DNA from: JAIQET01 sp035542575
Lineage (GTDB): Bacteria; Acidobacteriota; Terriglobia; Terriglobales; Acidobacteriaceae
Length of the DNA: 64,000 bases
Direction: 5' to 3'
Assembly: GCA_035542575.1 (NCBI GenBank)
Contig: DATKLE010000139.1
Span: 25,904-89,903 of the forward strand
The translations under genes were made by a program, and so were the position numbers. Positions 1 to 7,587 of this stretch are shown here, one piece after another; within the stretch, counting starts at the first letter, position 1; every line of letters begins with the position of its first letter. Under the pieces are notes generated by a model. That model was given only the letters and a program-made list of their open reading frames with translations. It had not been told where the DNA came from and searched no databases.

Positions 1-7
1 TCTCATC

Positions 8-259
8 ATGCAGATGTACAAGAGCAACATCCTCTACTCCGAAGCGGTGCGCGAGTTCAAGAAGAAGTTCATTCTGACCGTGCTGCAGGAGAACAAGGGC
101 AACCAGTGCCGCGCCGCGCGCGAGCTGGGCATGCACCGCAACACCCTGAGCCGCACCATCGACGAGCTGAAGATAGACGTCCGCCAGCTGCGCGACGGCA
201 TCCGGCGCCCGCCCCGCAGCGCCCGCCCGATGGTGTACGAGAAGAAGGCGGTGCGGTAG
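8..259 (+). CDS. Fis-type helix-turn-helix protein (probably 5'-truncated by the window edge)
   Basis: An 83-residue product, basic, ending in a Fis-family DNA-binding helix-turn-helix. The stretch NKGNQCRAARELGMHRNTLS (about residues 30-49) is the typical HTH_8 core, in which the second helix (MHRNTLSRTI) reads DNA. The segment before it (EAVREFKKKFILTVL) is the helix that packs on it. No AAA+ domain is present, so it is a stand-alone Fis-like protein or the tail of a longer one. The frame stays open to the left edge of the window, so the true start may lie outside; ATG codons at 8 and 14 are the only ones visible. Likely a small nucleoid or transcription regulator; target unknown. Confidence 0.75.
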   Translation: MQMYKSNILYSEAVREFKKKFILTVLQENKGNQCRAARELGMHRNTLSRTIDELKIDVRQLRDGIRRPPRSARPMVYEKKAVR

Positions 260-304
260 CCGCAAAGCGTCATTCGCAGCGCCCTGCGCCTTCGTTGCAT
301 CCTG

Positions 305-1983
305 CTAGAGCTCCGCCAAGGCGCGGTGCACGAGGTGCACCGCAATCGCCCCCTCGCCCACCGCCGACGCGACCCGTTTCACGCTTCCCGAGCGCACATC
401 GCCCACCGCAAACACACCCGGCAGGCTGGTTTCCAGCATGAGCGGCGGGCGCGACAATTGCCAGGAATGGCCCGGCGTTCCTGCAAGAACCCGGTCCACA
501 TCACGCCCGGTAAGGATGAACTCCTTGTCATCGAGAGCCAGGCACCCCTTCAGCCAGCCGGTCCGCGGCGACGCCCCCGTCATGATGAAGACATGGCCGA
601 TCTCATGGGCGGACGTCTGGCCCGTCGTGCGCTCCACCCATGAAACCCTCTCCAGCCGCGTGTCCCCTGCCAGGGCGACAATCTCGGTCTTGCAGTGCAG
701 CTCGATCCCTGGATTTTCCGCAATGCGCTGAATCAGATACCGCGACATGGTTTGGGATAGCTCTGCGGAGCGGACCAGCATGTACACCTTGCGGGCGGTT
801 TGCGACAGAAACACCGCCGCCTGCCCCGCCGAGTTGCCTCCGCCCACCACGATCACCTCTTCGCCGCCACACAGTTGCGATTCAATGTACGTCGCCCCGT
901 AGTAGATTCCCTGTCCCTCGAACCGCTCGAGATTGGGCAGGTTGGGCTTGTTGTACTGGGCGCCGGTCGAAATGATGATCGTGCGGGCCGCCAGCTTGCT
1001 GCCGTCATCCAATTCGACCTCGTAAGGTCGCCGTTCACAGTTGAGGCGCACCGCATTGTGGCCCACCATCATCTTGGCGCCAAACTTCTGTGCTTGCGCG
1101 ATGGAGCGCGAAGCCAGTTCCTGTCCCGAAACTCCCATGGGAAATCCCAGATAGTTTTCGATCTTCGAACTTGACCCGGCCTGCCCGCCCGGAGCTTCGC
1201 ACTCGATCAGCAGTGCATCCAGCCCCTCGGAAGCCGCATACACCGCTGCCGCCAGACCCGCGGGCCCGGCGCCCACGATAATTACGTCGCGCACCTGTTT
1301 TGGGTCCACGCTGGCGTTGAATCCCAGGCAATCGGCCACCTGCTGCGCCGAAGGATTGCGCAACACGGTTTGACCGTTACAAATGACCACTGGGATGTCC
1401 CGCCAGGGTCACGGAAAACCGGTCCAGTAGCTCCTGCGCTCCCGTGTCCGTGTCCAGGTTGATGAAGGTGTAAGGATAGGAGTTCCGTCCCAGAAACTCG
1501 CGCAGCCGCAGGGTGCCGGCCGAGTGGAGCGATCCCAATATGATCACATTGCCGAGCCCACGATTCACCAGCGCGATGCGCCGCAGGATGAATGCCCGCA
1601 TGAAAATCTCGCCAACTCGGCATCCTTGGCTACCAGCGCGCGCAGGCCATCGCCCGTGAACTCCAGGAATTCACCCCCTCCAGTACCCGCCCCTTGGCCA
1701 TCGCGTGCTGCTCGGAGATCATGTTGAATTCTCCGGTGAATCCGCCGGGGTGGTGCGTCACTAACTGACGCTCCCCCGTGGGTCCCGGCTGGACAATCTC
1801 CATGCTGCCCGACAACAGAACGAAAAACGGTACAAGCGTGTCGCCCGGGGCAAACAGAACCTCGCCCGGCTCCACTCTCCGCAACTTGCCGCCGGGACGA
1901 ATGCGCTTGATCTGGGCTTCGGTTAGGACCGGAAAGGCCTGGGCCTGCGCGTCAATCATGTTGGGTACAGGGAAGATAGACAT
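305..1983 (-). pseudogene. cNMP-binding / glutaredoxin-like / thioredoxin-reductase-like fusion flavoprotein, broken by three frameshifts
   Basis: Three pieces in three reading frames together make one family-length protein of about 555 residues. From 1983 down comes a Crp-type cyclic-nucleotide-binding fold (GEVLFAPGDT, LLSGSMEIVQ). Next is a short glutaredoxin-like linker (NVIILGSLHSAGTLRLREFL). From about 1390 comes a TrxR-like FAD/NAD(P)H oxidoreductase with GAGPAGLAA, GGGNSAGQA and GVFAVGDVRSG. Shifts lie near 1672-1678 (an extra base before GEFLEFTGDG), near 1610-1615 (a base missing in ELGEIF) and near 1401-1404 (GCGGGACATC read as GCGGACATC restores ADIPVVICNG). The TrxR CxxC is absent: the expected CATC is GATY. 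The gene lies 93 bases downstream of a hydrolase on the same strand. It is either a decaying gene or a stretch of poor sequence; an intact product is not encoded as read. Confidence 0.85.
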
Positions 1984-2076
1984 GATGGTAGTCCCCCAAA
2001 TGATGTGCGGCCCCGGAGCGACGCAGCAGGGCCGCTTGTCCTGCATCAGGATAATTGGCTTGCCGTTCACGGGCGG

Positions 2077-2916
2077 TCAGGCCGCCGCCTGCTGGCTTTT
2101 CTGGAAAAACCCGAGCAACTCTGTGTTGACCTGGTCCTTCAAGGTCGAGCACATGCCATGCGGCGCCCCCGGATAAACCTTGAGCGTCGCACCTTTCACT
2201 AACTTGGACGAAAGCAGTGCCGACGCTCCAATCGGCACGATCTGGTCGTCGTCGCCATGCAGGATCAGCGTCGGCACGTCGAACTTCTTAAGGTCCTCGG
2301 TAAAGTCCGTCTCCGAAAACGCCTTGATGCAGTCGAATACGGCCTTGTGCCCAGCCATCATCCCTTGCAGCCAGAACGAGTCGCGCAGCCCTTGTGATAC
2401 CTTCGACCCCGGACGGTTGGCCCCGTAAAACGGCGCTGTGAGGTCCTTAAAGAACTGCGCGCGATCCGCCAGCACGCTGGCGCGAAGCTGGTCGAAAACC
2501 TCGATCGGCAGGCCGCCGGGATTGGCCGCAGTCTTCAGCATAAGCGGCGGTACCGCGCCAATCAGCACCGCCCCCGCGACCCGTTTGGTGCCGTGACGGC
2601 CGATGTAACGCGCGACTTCGCCGCCGCCGGTGGAGTGGCCGACGTGGATCGCGTTCTTCAAGTCCAGCGCTTCCACCAACGTTGCCAGATCGTCGGCGTA
2701 GGTATCCATTTCATTGCCGTTCCATGGCTGGCTTGATCGGCCATGGCCGCGGCGGTCGTGGGCGATGCAGCGGTAGCCACGGGCGGCCAGAAAAATCATC
2801 TGGTCCTCCCAGGCATCCGCGCTGAGCGGCCAGCCATGGCTGAAAACCACGGGCAGTCCTGTGCCCCAATCTTTGTAGTAAATCTGAGTCCCATCTCGAG
2901 TCGTGATCGTGGGCAT
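2077..2916 (-). CDS. alpha/beta hydrolase, non-haem chloroperoxidase/esterase type
   Basis: A 279-residue cytoplasmic alpha/beta hydrolase, full length for the chloroperoxidase-like group (about 275). The nucleophile elbow is GHSTGG with Ser95. The oxyanion region is FSHGWPLSA (26-34), the acid lies in HGDDDQIVP (about Asp223-224) and the base is His253 in APHGM. DRRGHGRSS (54-62) is the conserved strand-turn after beta-4. Such enzymes hydrolyse esters or lactones and can make peracids in vitro; the physiological substrate cannot be read from sequence. A purine-rich AAGGAGG precedes the ATG. The broken cNMP/TrxR gene follows on the same strand, so the two were probably cotranscribed. Confidence 0.85.
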   Translation of the reverse strand: MPTITTRDGTQIYYKDWGTGLPVVFSHGWPLSADAWEDQMIFLAARGYRCIAHDRRGHGRSSQPWNGNEMDTYADDLATLVEALDLKNAIHVGHSTGGGEVARYIGRHGTKRVAGAVLIGAVPPLMLKTAANPGGLPIEVFDQLRASVLADRAQFFKDLTAPFYGANRPGSKVSQGLRDSFWLQGMMAGHKAVFDCIKAFSETDFTEDLKKFDVPTLILHGDDDQIVPIGASALLSSKLVKGATLKVYPGAPHGMCSTLKDQVNTELLGFFQKSQQAAA

Positions 2917-2971
2917 AAAGGTCCTCCTTGAAATTAAGGTGCTCCTTTCCGGCTAATCCCGGAGGTGGTAA

Positions 2972-3472
2972 CTAAGCTGTCCGTGCGGGCTCGACACGGA
3001 ATGCTTTCGCGGCCCGGATGGTCAGCCACACGAACAGCAGCAATACTGCGAGTTCCACGACAACAAATGGAGGTTCTTTCTGCGTTGGAGCCAGGGCCTT
3101 CAAGGCCGGAATCTTCAGAAACGCCTGCACGACCGCGACGAAGACATTGAGGTAGAGGGCCAGCACTGCGCCAACGACGTAGATGCCGCGCCATATTCCG
3201 GCAAGGCGAAACGAGTAGCGCGCCAGCACCGCCAGCGCCAGCACCACCAACGAAATAAATCCCACGATGTGCGATGGCAGCAGATGCTCGAACGGAAAGC
3301 CAAATCCGGTCACGCTGGTCGCTATGGTCGCTACCAGGAAGAGCGCGGTCCAACCATCGAGCCTGTTGCCGGTGAGCAGCCCGCGCAGAACAACGAAACC
3401 CGAGCCAATCCCCACTAAGCTCAGGAGTACATGCAGGAAAGTGTACGTCGAAGTCGTGAGGCCGAGAATCAC
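2972..3472 (-). CDS. small integral membrane protein, unknown function
   Basis: About 166 residues from a GTG at 3472, chosen because AAGGAGGT lies five bases upstream; the open frame runs further to 3562 but that extension has no ribosome site. Four to five hydrophobic spans are visible: FLHVLLSLVGIGSGFVVL, ALFLVATIATSVTGF, a span after the HLLPSH loop, IYVVGAVLALYLNVFVAVVQ and FVVVELAVLLLFVWLTI. A conserved-looking FPFEHLLPSH loop sits between spans 2 and 3. It resembles DUF2306/DoxX-like small membrane proteins only in general character; I do not recognise the family. It lies upstream of the hydrolase on the same strand, 55 bases away. Confidence 0.65.
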   Translation of the reverse strand: MILGLTTSTYTFLHVLLSLVGIGSGFVVLRGLLTGNRLDGWTALFLVATIATSVTGFGFPFEHLLPSHIVGFISLVVLALAVLARYSFRLAGIWRGIYVVGAVLALYLNVFVAVVQAFLKIPALKALAPTQKEPPFVVVELAVLLLFVWLTIRAAKAFRVEPARTA

Positions 3473-3560
3473 AGTGCACCTCCTTCTCAAAAGCAAGATG
3501 TTACCCGCCCATCCGGCGATGCACATATTCTTCTGGTGGACGAATTCACACACGCATGGC

Positions 3561-3587
3561 AAAAAGGCAGCCCCGCAGGGCTGCCTT
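3561..3587 (-). terminator. Rho-independent terminator of the TPR gene
   Basis: On the minus strand AAGGCAGCCC and GGGCTGCCTT form a strong stem with a short loop, immediately followed by TTTTT. It lies 27 bases beyond the stop codon of the TPR protein gene. Confidence 0.8.
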
Positions 3588-3613
3588 CCTCATCTTCTCA
3601 TTTGATCTGACGC

Positions 3614-4924
3614 TTACGCCCCCGGCCGCTTCCTCCGCACGGGTGGCTTCTTCGGCGGGGTTGGCGCGGCTTTGGTCAGCAGCGTGCCCTTTTCCATGGT
3701 CATCACGAAGGGGTCCGCTGTGTAGGACACCGGCGTGCCCTCGAAGTCCAGGATGCCGCCCTCTTTGGGCATCAGCTTCGCCGGAATGGTGGTGTTCATG
3801 GTGAGAACGATGTCGGCGCGCTTCTTATCGATGTCATCCTGACTGGCGGCAATCTGCAGTTCGGTGGGCGAGACTTTAATGACATTGCCTTCCATCTGCA
3901 GTGACAGGCCTTTAATCTGGCTCCAAACCTTGTCTGCGTCTTCCGGCGTTCCCTTGGACAACACCAGCTGCCATTCCGCGAAGCTCATGGCCTTGATCTG
4001 TTCCGGAGTCTTGTCCTTGACCAGGGCGGCAGCCTGCTCGGCAGGCGTTGGGGCCGGCTTGATGGTGAAGCCCGCGGGCTGCGTGGGGCTGGCCTTGGCT
4101 TGCGCCAACACGTCGGCCCAGCCATCTTCTCCGGCGTGGTACTTCACGTATTGCGACTTGGCGTACTTTTCGATGGACTGCTGATACTGCGCCGGGGCCA
4201 CGGTTGAAGCCCGCGCCGCGTACCAGATGCCATTGATGTAGTCAGGCGTGGGGGCCTGCAGGTAGGCCAGAGCCAGCGGATACACCAGGCTGAAATCGGT
4301 GGGATTGGCATCCACGGCCACGCGCAGAGCCTTGGCCGCGGTAGGGTAATCCTTGTCCTGGAGCGCGGCAATGCCTACCGCGGAATTGAAGATGGCCGAC
4401 ATCTGGTCCTTCATCTTCTGGAAATCAGGATCCGACATGCCTTCCGGCTTGGCGAACGTTTGCAGCGCCTGCAGGCCCTTCTCGCCATACTGTTTGGCCT
4501 GGGCCAGGTTGTTGGCCGGATCCTGGCCGGCCTGGGCCAGGGTGCGCTTGCTATAAGCCAGCAGGGCCAGGGCGCGCACATTGTTGGGGTTGGCCTGCAG
4601 CAGACGCTGGGCGGTATCCATCATCTTCGCCTGATTGCCCGCCTGCTGGTAAGACCCCATCAGCAACTCGAGCGCGTCTTCTTTCATCACGCTGTTGGGA
4701 TACTGGGCCAGGAAAGCCTCCAGGCCGCTGATCTTGGCGGCATTGTCCTGTTGCTGCACCGCGCCCACGTAGGCGTTGTACTCCGCCGGGTCCTTAATCT
4801 CTTTTTTCTGCTGCTGCGGCTGTTGGGGGGATGCGGGGGGCTGTGCCGGCGGTTGCGGCGCCGTCTGCCCGACAGCCAAACTCACCACGCACGCAAACAC
4901 AATCGCCACCAGACTCTTCTTCAT
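3614..4924 (-). CDS. exported tetratricopeptide-repeat protein
   Basis: A 436-residue protein with a signal peptide (MKKSLVAIVFACVVSLAVGQ) followed by a Pro/Gln-rich linker (about residues 21-40). Helical TPR-like repeats follow from about 45 to 260 (for example AQRLLQANPNNVRALALLAY and ALRVAVDANPTDFSLVYPLA). The C-terminal third (about 330-430) is a different, beta-rich segment with DFEGTPVSYTADPFVMTMEKG and a basic Pro-rich tail PKKPPVRRKRPGA. Secreted TPR proteins of this build are common in acidobacterial genomes and are thought to scaffold envelope complexes; no partner is evident here. The gene is monocistronic, ended by the terminator at 3561-3587. Confidence 0.8.
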   Translation of the reverse strand: MKKSLVAIVFACVVSLAVGQTAPQPPAQPPASPQQPQQQKKEIKDPAEYNAYVGAVQQQDNAAKISGLEAFLAQYPNSVMKEDALELLMGSYQQAGNQAKMMDTAQRLLQANPNNVRALALLAYSKRTLAQAGQDPANNLAQAKQYGEKGLQALQTFAKPEGMSDPDFQKMKDQMSAIFNSAVGIAALQDKDYPTAAKALRVAVDANPTDFSLVYPLALAYLQAPTPDYINGIWYAARASTVAPAQYQQSIEKYAKSQYVKYHAGEDGWADVLAQAKASPTQPAGFTIKPAPTPAEQAAALVKDKTPEQIKAMSFAEWQLVLSKGTPEDADKVWSQIKGLSLQMEGNVIKVSPTELQIAASQDDIDKKRADIVLTMNTTIPAKLMPKEGGILDFEGTPVSYTADPFVMTMEKGTLLTKAAPTPPKKPPVRRKRPGA

Positions 4925-5215
4925 TCGAATGGCTCCTTGAAACTCGGGGAATCAGCGACACTCACCCGGGCACTACCCAAGCCTGCAACCCCGGGCGCTC
5001 TCAAACCGTGGGCTTCGCCTGCCCATCAGATGGGCCCGGAACGCCTATTGCCTTCCGCCAAACCAGACACTCGTTCCGGTGAGCCGGATTATAAGTATGT
5101 ACTCCGCCTAAGGCAAGTTTGCGTAGCCGCCCACAATATGTCTACCTTGTACGATGCTAAAAAGGGAGTGGCCGGATGGATTCCCAAAAGCGGAATCCCG
5201 GCCCCAGGTGCATCC

Positions 5216-5944
5216 ATGACGGACGAAAAACGCAGTTCCCTAACAGGGCAAGTGGCGGTCATCACCGGCGCGGGACGCGGCATTGGCGCGGCCATTGCTC
5301 GCAAACTGGCCGACATGGGAGCGCTGGCAGTGCTGTGCGGGCGTTCCCGGGCGCCTTTAGAGTCCACTGCCGCGGCCATTTCGCGCGCAGGCGGACGGGC
5401 CGAGGTTGCGCCCTGCGATGTCACGGACCTTGCCTCCGTCGAGACGCTCGCGCTCCATGTCGAGCAGGACTTTGGGCGGCTGGACATCCTGGTGAACAAT
5501 GCCGGCATTGGGGGCTTCGGAGGCCCGCTGCACCAGATGCCCCCGGAGTCCTGGGACCAGGTGCTCAACACCAATCTGCGTGGGGTGTACTACTGCATCC
5601 GGGCCCTCGCCCCGCTCATGATTCGAGCCCGCAGCGGACACATCGTCAATCTCTCGTCGCTCGCCGGCAAGAATCCTCTGCCCAACGGCGCGGCATATGC
5701 CGCGTCCAAGTGGGGGCTGAATGGGTTGAGTTACTCGGTGGCGGAGGAGTTGCGTGGGTACAACATCCGGGTGTCGGTGGTCTGTCCCGGATCGGTGAAT
5801 ACCGAACTCACGCCGCACACGGGAAAAGATCCACGCAAGATGCTGCAGCCCGACGATGTCGCGCATGTGGTGGCGATGCTGGTCACCCAAGCTCCGCAAT
5901 CGTTCGCCAGTGAAGTGCTGCTGCGGCCGACGCTGAAGCCCTGA
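5216..5944 (+). CDS. short-chain dehydrogenase/reductase (SDR)
   Basis: A 242-residue classical SDR, presumably an NAD(P)-dependent oxidoreductase of the cytoplasm. It shows the TGAGRGIG nucleotide-binding turn (17-24), the NNAG motif (94-97), the catalytic serine in NLSSLAG (147-148) and YAASK (Tyr161, Lys165). Length is normal for the family. The ATG at 5216 is preferred because family members begin just before the Rossmann strand; the frame is open far upstream but that stretch is antisense to the TPR gene. The substrate is not predictable: classical SDRs act on sugars, steroids, acyl-ACPs and many alcohols. The gene is convergent with the zinc-ribbon gene downstream. Confidence 0.88.
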   Translation: MTDEKRSSLTGQVAVITGAGRGIGAAIARKLADMGALAVLCGRSRAPLESTAAAISRAGGRAEVAPCDVTDLASVETLALHVEQDFGRLDILVNNAGIGGFGGPLHQMPPESWDQVLNTNLRGVYYCIRALAPLMIRARSGHIVNLSSLAGKNPLPNGAAYAASKWGLNGLSYSVAEELRGYNIRVSVVCPGSVNTELTPHTGKDPRKMLQPDDVAHVVAMLVTQAPQSFASEVLLRPTLKP

Positions 5945-5965
5945 TCGGACAACCTCCGTCGCCGC

Positions 5966-6391
5966 TCATTTCTTGAACAGGTTTTCGAAGGCCTGGCGGG
6001 CATCGCTGGGCTTGGCTGCGGCAGGCGTGGAGGTCTCTTTCTCCCGCGTCACCCGCATGGAATAAAAGGTGCACTCATTGCGCGCATCCTTACGCGCGAT
6101 CCGTTCGGGGATGGGCTGCATGCACTCGAAGCGGCTTGATGGATCGAAGTAGGTGCACTGCTTGCAGGAGTGCAGTTCGAAGCCGCACTTTGGGCATTGC
6201 CCCGCCGCTTCGGTGAGCCCTTGCAGCACCGTGCCACATTGCGAGCAACGCGACACGCTGCGCGTGCCCGGCATCTGGATCGGCCGTGGGCCAAAGGTCT
6301 GGTCCCGCCGGGGCGGCTTTTCGCTGGGCCCTCTCTTCTGGGGCTCTTCGCCGCGGTCTTGATATCCGGGCTGGCGATATTTGGGAGACAC
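5966..6391 (-). CDS. zinc-ribbon protein, unknown function
   Basis: A 141-residue soluble protein beginning at a GTG (6391) with AGGAG seven bases upstream. The first 45 residues are charged and Pro/Arg-rich and probably disordered. The middle carries two CxxC pairs (CSQCG at about 49-53, CPKCG at about 66-70), followed at once by further cysteines in HSCKQCTYFD and FECMQP. This arrangement suggests one zinc ribbon plus a second metal-binding knuckle. The C-terminus DARQAFENLFKK is a short amphipathic helix. I do not know a function. It overlaps nothing and faces the SDR gene convergently. Confidence 0.7.
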   Translation of the reverse strand: MSPKYRQPGYQDRGEEPQKRGPSEKPPRRDQTFGPRPIQMPGTRSVSRCSQCGTVLQGLTEAAGQCPKCGFELHSCKQCTYFDPSSRFECMQPIPERIARKDARNECTFYSMRVTREKETSTPAAAKPSDARQAFENLFKK

Positions 6392-6556
6392 TAGGATGCT
6401 CCTGCTTCCCGTGCCATTGTCTCGCTTGCAGGGCTCGGCTACAAGTCCATTGCCGCTAACTGTCCGCCGGCCCTGCTTCTGTAAGCCTCTTCATTGTATT
6501 TCCCCAAACCGGGTGCTACCATCCGGTTAGTTAGCCACTATCGCTGGAGGTGGGTT

Positions 6557-6865
6557 ATGTCCGACAGAGAGGGCAACAGTTTCCTCTGGTTTCTTGCGGG
6601 TTTGGGCATTGGCGCCCTGGCCGGCGTTTTGTACGCGCCGCGGTCAGGCAACGAGACGCGGGAGGCGATCCGCGCGCGTGCAGAAGAGGGTCGCGATTAC
6701 GTGCGCGACCGCGCGCGTCAGGCCCGGGAGCAGGCTGCCGAGTGGATGGACCGTGGCAAGGAGGTCCTGAACCAGCAGAAGGAACAGTTCCGTTCCGCCT
6801 ATGAAGCCGGGCGGCAGGCCTATCAGGAAGCTACGACCGCTGAGGGCGGCGCCAAGAATCTGTAA
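6557..6865 (+). CDS. YtxH-domain protein
   Basis: A 102-residue protein from ATG 6557, set by GGAGGT five bases upstream. An N-terminal membrane anchor (FLWFLAGLGIGALAGVLYAP) leads into the APRSGNETRE motif typical of YtxH/GvpP-like proteins. The rest is a long, highly charged amphipathic helix with repeated Arg/Glu/Gln (DYVRDRARQAREQAAEWMD). Family members are general-stress or envelope-associated proteins with no established biochemical role. It sits 53 bases upstream of a DUF948-like protein; the two often occur as a pair and are probably cotranscribed, ending at the terminator at 7448. Confidence 0.8.
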   Translation: MSDREGNSFLWFLAGLGIGALAGVLYAPRSGNETREAIRARAEEGRDYVRDRARQAREQAAEWMDRGKEVLNQQKEQFRSAYEAGRQAYQEATTAEGGAKNL

Positions 6866-6918
6866 AGCAGTCTCCTCCTCGGTCGCACCCCCCTGGTGCT
6901 GTGAAGCGGAGCCACTTT

Positions 6919-7425
6919 ATGGAGAACCTACTCACCATCTCGATTGCCGTGACCTCGGCCGCCGTGGTCATCCAGGCATTCATTCTCATTGCCATGTACC
7001 TGGCCATGCGTAAGACCAGCGCGCGCATGGAAGCCCTGGCCACCGAGGTCAAAACCAAGGTCGTGCCCACGGCTGAGCTGGCCCACTCCATGCTGACGGA
7101 CTTGCGCCCCAAGATCGAGACTGCGGTCAAGAACGTTAGCGATACCACCACCATGGTCCGCTCCCAGATGGAGCGGTTGGACGCCACTGTCAGCGATGTG
7201 ATTGACCGCGCTCGCCTGCAGGTGATTCGCGGCGACGAGCTGCTTACCCGCACCATCGACCGCGTGGAAGAAACCACCGACATGGTGCACAAGACCGTCA
7301 TCTCCCCGGTGCGGCAACTTTCGGGGATCATGCAAGGCGTGACCGCCGGACTGGAGTTTCTGCTCAACTCCCGCCGCCGGCGGCGGAATGGCGTCGGGGT
7401 CCCGCAGGACGAGATGTTCATCTAG
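6919..7425 (+). CDS. DUF948-like membrane-anchored coiled-coil protein
   Basis: A 168-residue protein; ATG 6919 is preferred (GGAG seven bases before) over the in-frame GTG at 6901. One N-terminal transmembrane helix (ISIAVTSAAVVIQAFILIAMYLA) is followed by about 110 residues of heptad-rich helix (for example KIETAVKNVSDTTTMVRSQM). A short basic stretch, SRRRRRN, comes near the end. This matches the general layout of DUF948 proteins. Probably an envelope structural or stress protein acting with the YtxH protein upstream; a role is not established. Confidence 0.7.
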   Translation: MENLLTISIAVTSAAVVIQAFILIAMYLAMRKTSARMEALATEVKTKVVPTAELAHSMLTDLRPKIETAVKNVSDTTTMVRSQMERLDATVSDVIDRARLQVIRGDELLTRTIDRVEETTDMVHKTVISPVRQLSGIMQGVTAGLEFLLNSRRRRRNGVGVPQDEMFI

Positions 7426-7447
7426 CAGCGCGCAATCAGATGGCAAT

Positions 7448-7476
7448 GGCAGCGCTTGGGCGCTGCCCTTTTTATT
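7448..7476 (+). terminator. Rho-independent terminator of the YtxH/DUF948 pair
   Basis: GGCAGCGC (7448-7455) and GCGCTGCC (7460-7467) form a perfect 8-bp stem with a TTGG loop, followed by CTTTTTATT. It begins 23 bases after the DUF948 stop codon. Confidence 0.85.
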
Positions 7477-7587
7477 GGTCAGGACAAATGCCGATCGGCC
7501 GCAAGCTGGCCCATTCGGAATCAGGCAGACAATTACGAACAGTTCATCCCCTATATAATTTCGATTCGTCTCGAAGGAGAAACACTG

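Noticed and set aside
4460..5215. Long N-terminal extension of the SDR gene
   Set aside because: It is antisense to the TPR gene, has no SDR homology and is Leu/Arg/His-rich like other antisense frames in GC-rich DNA.
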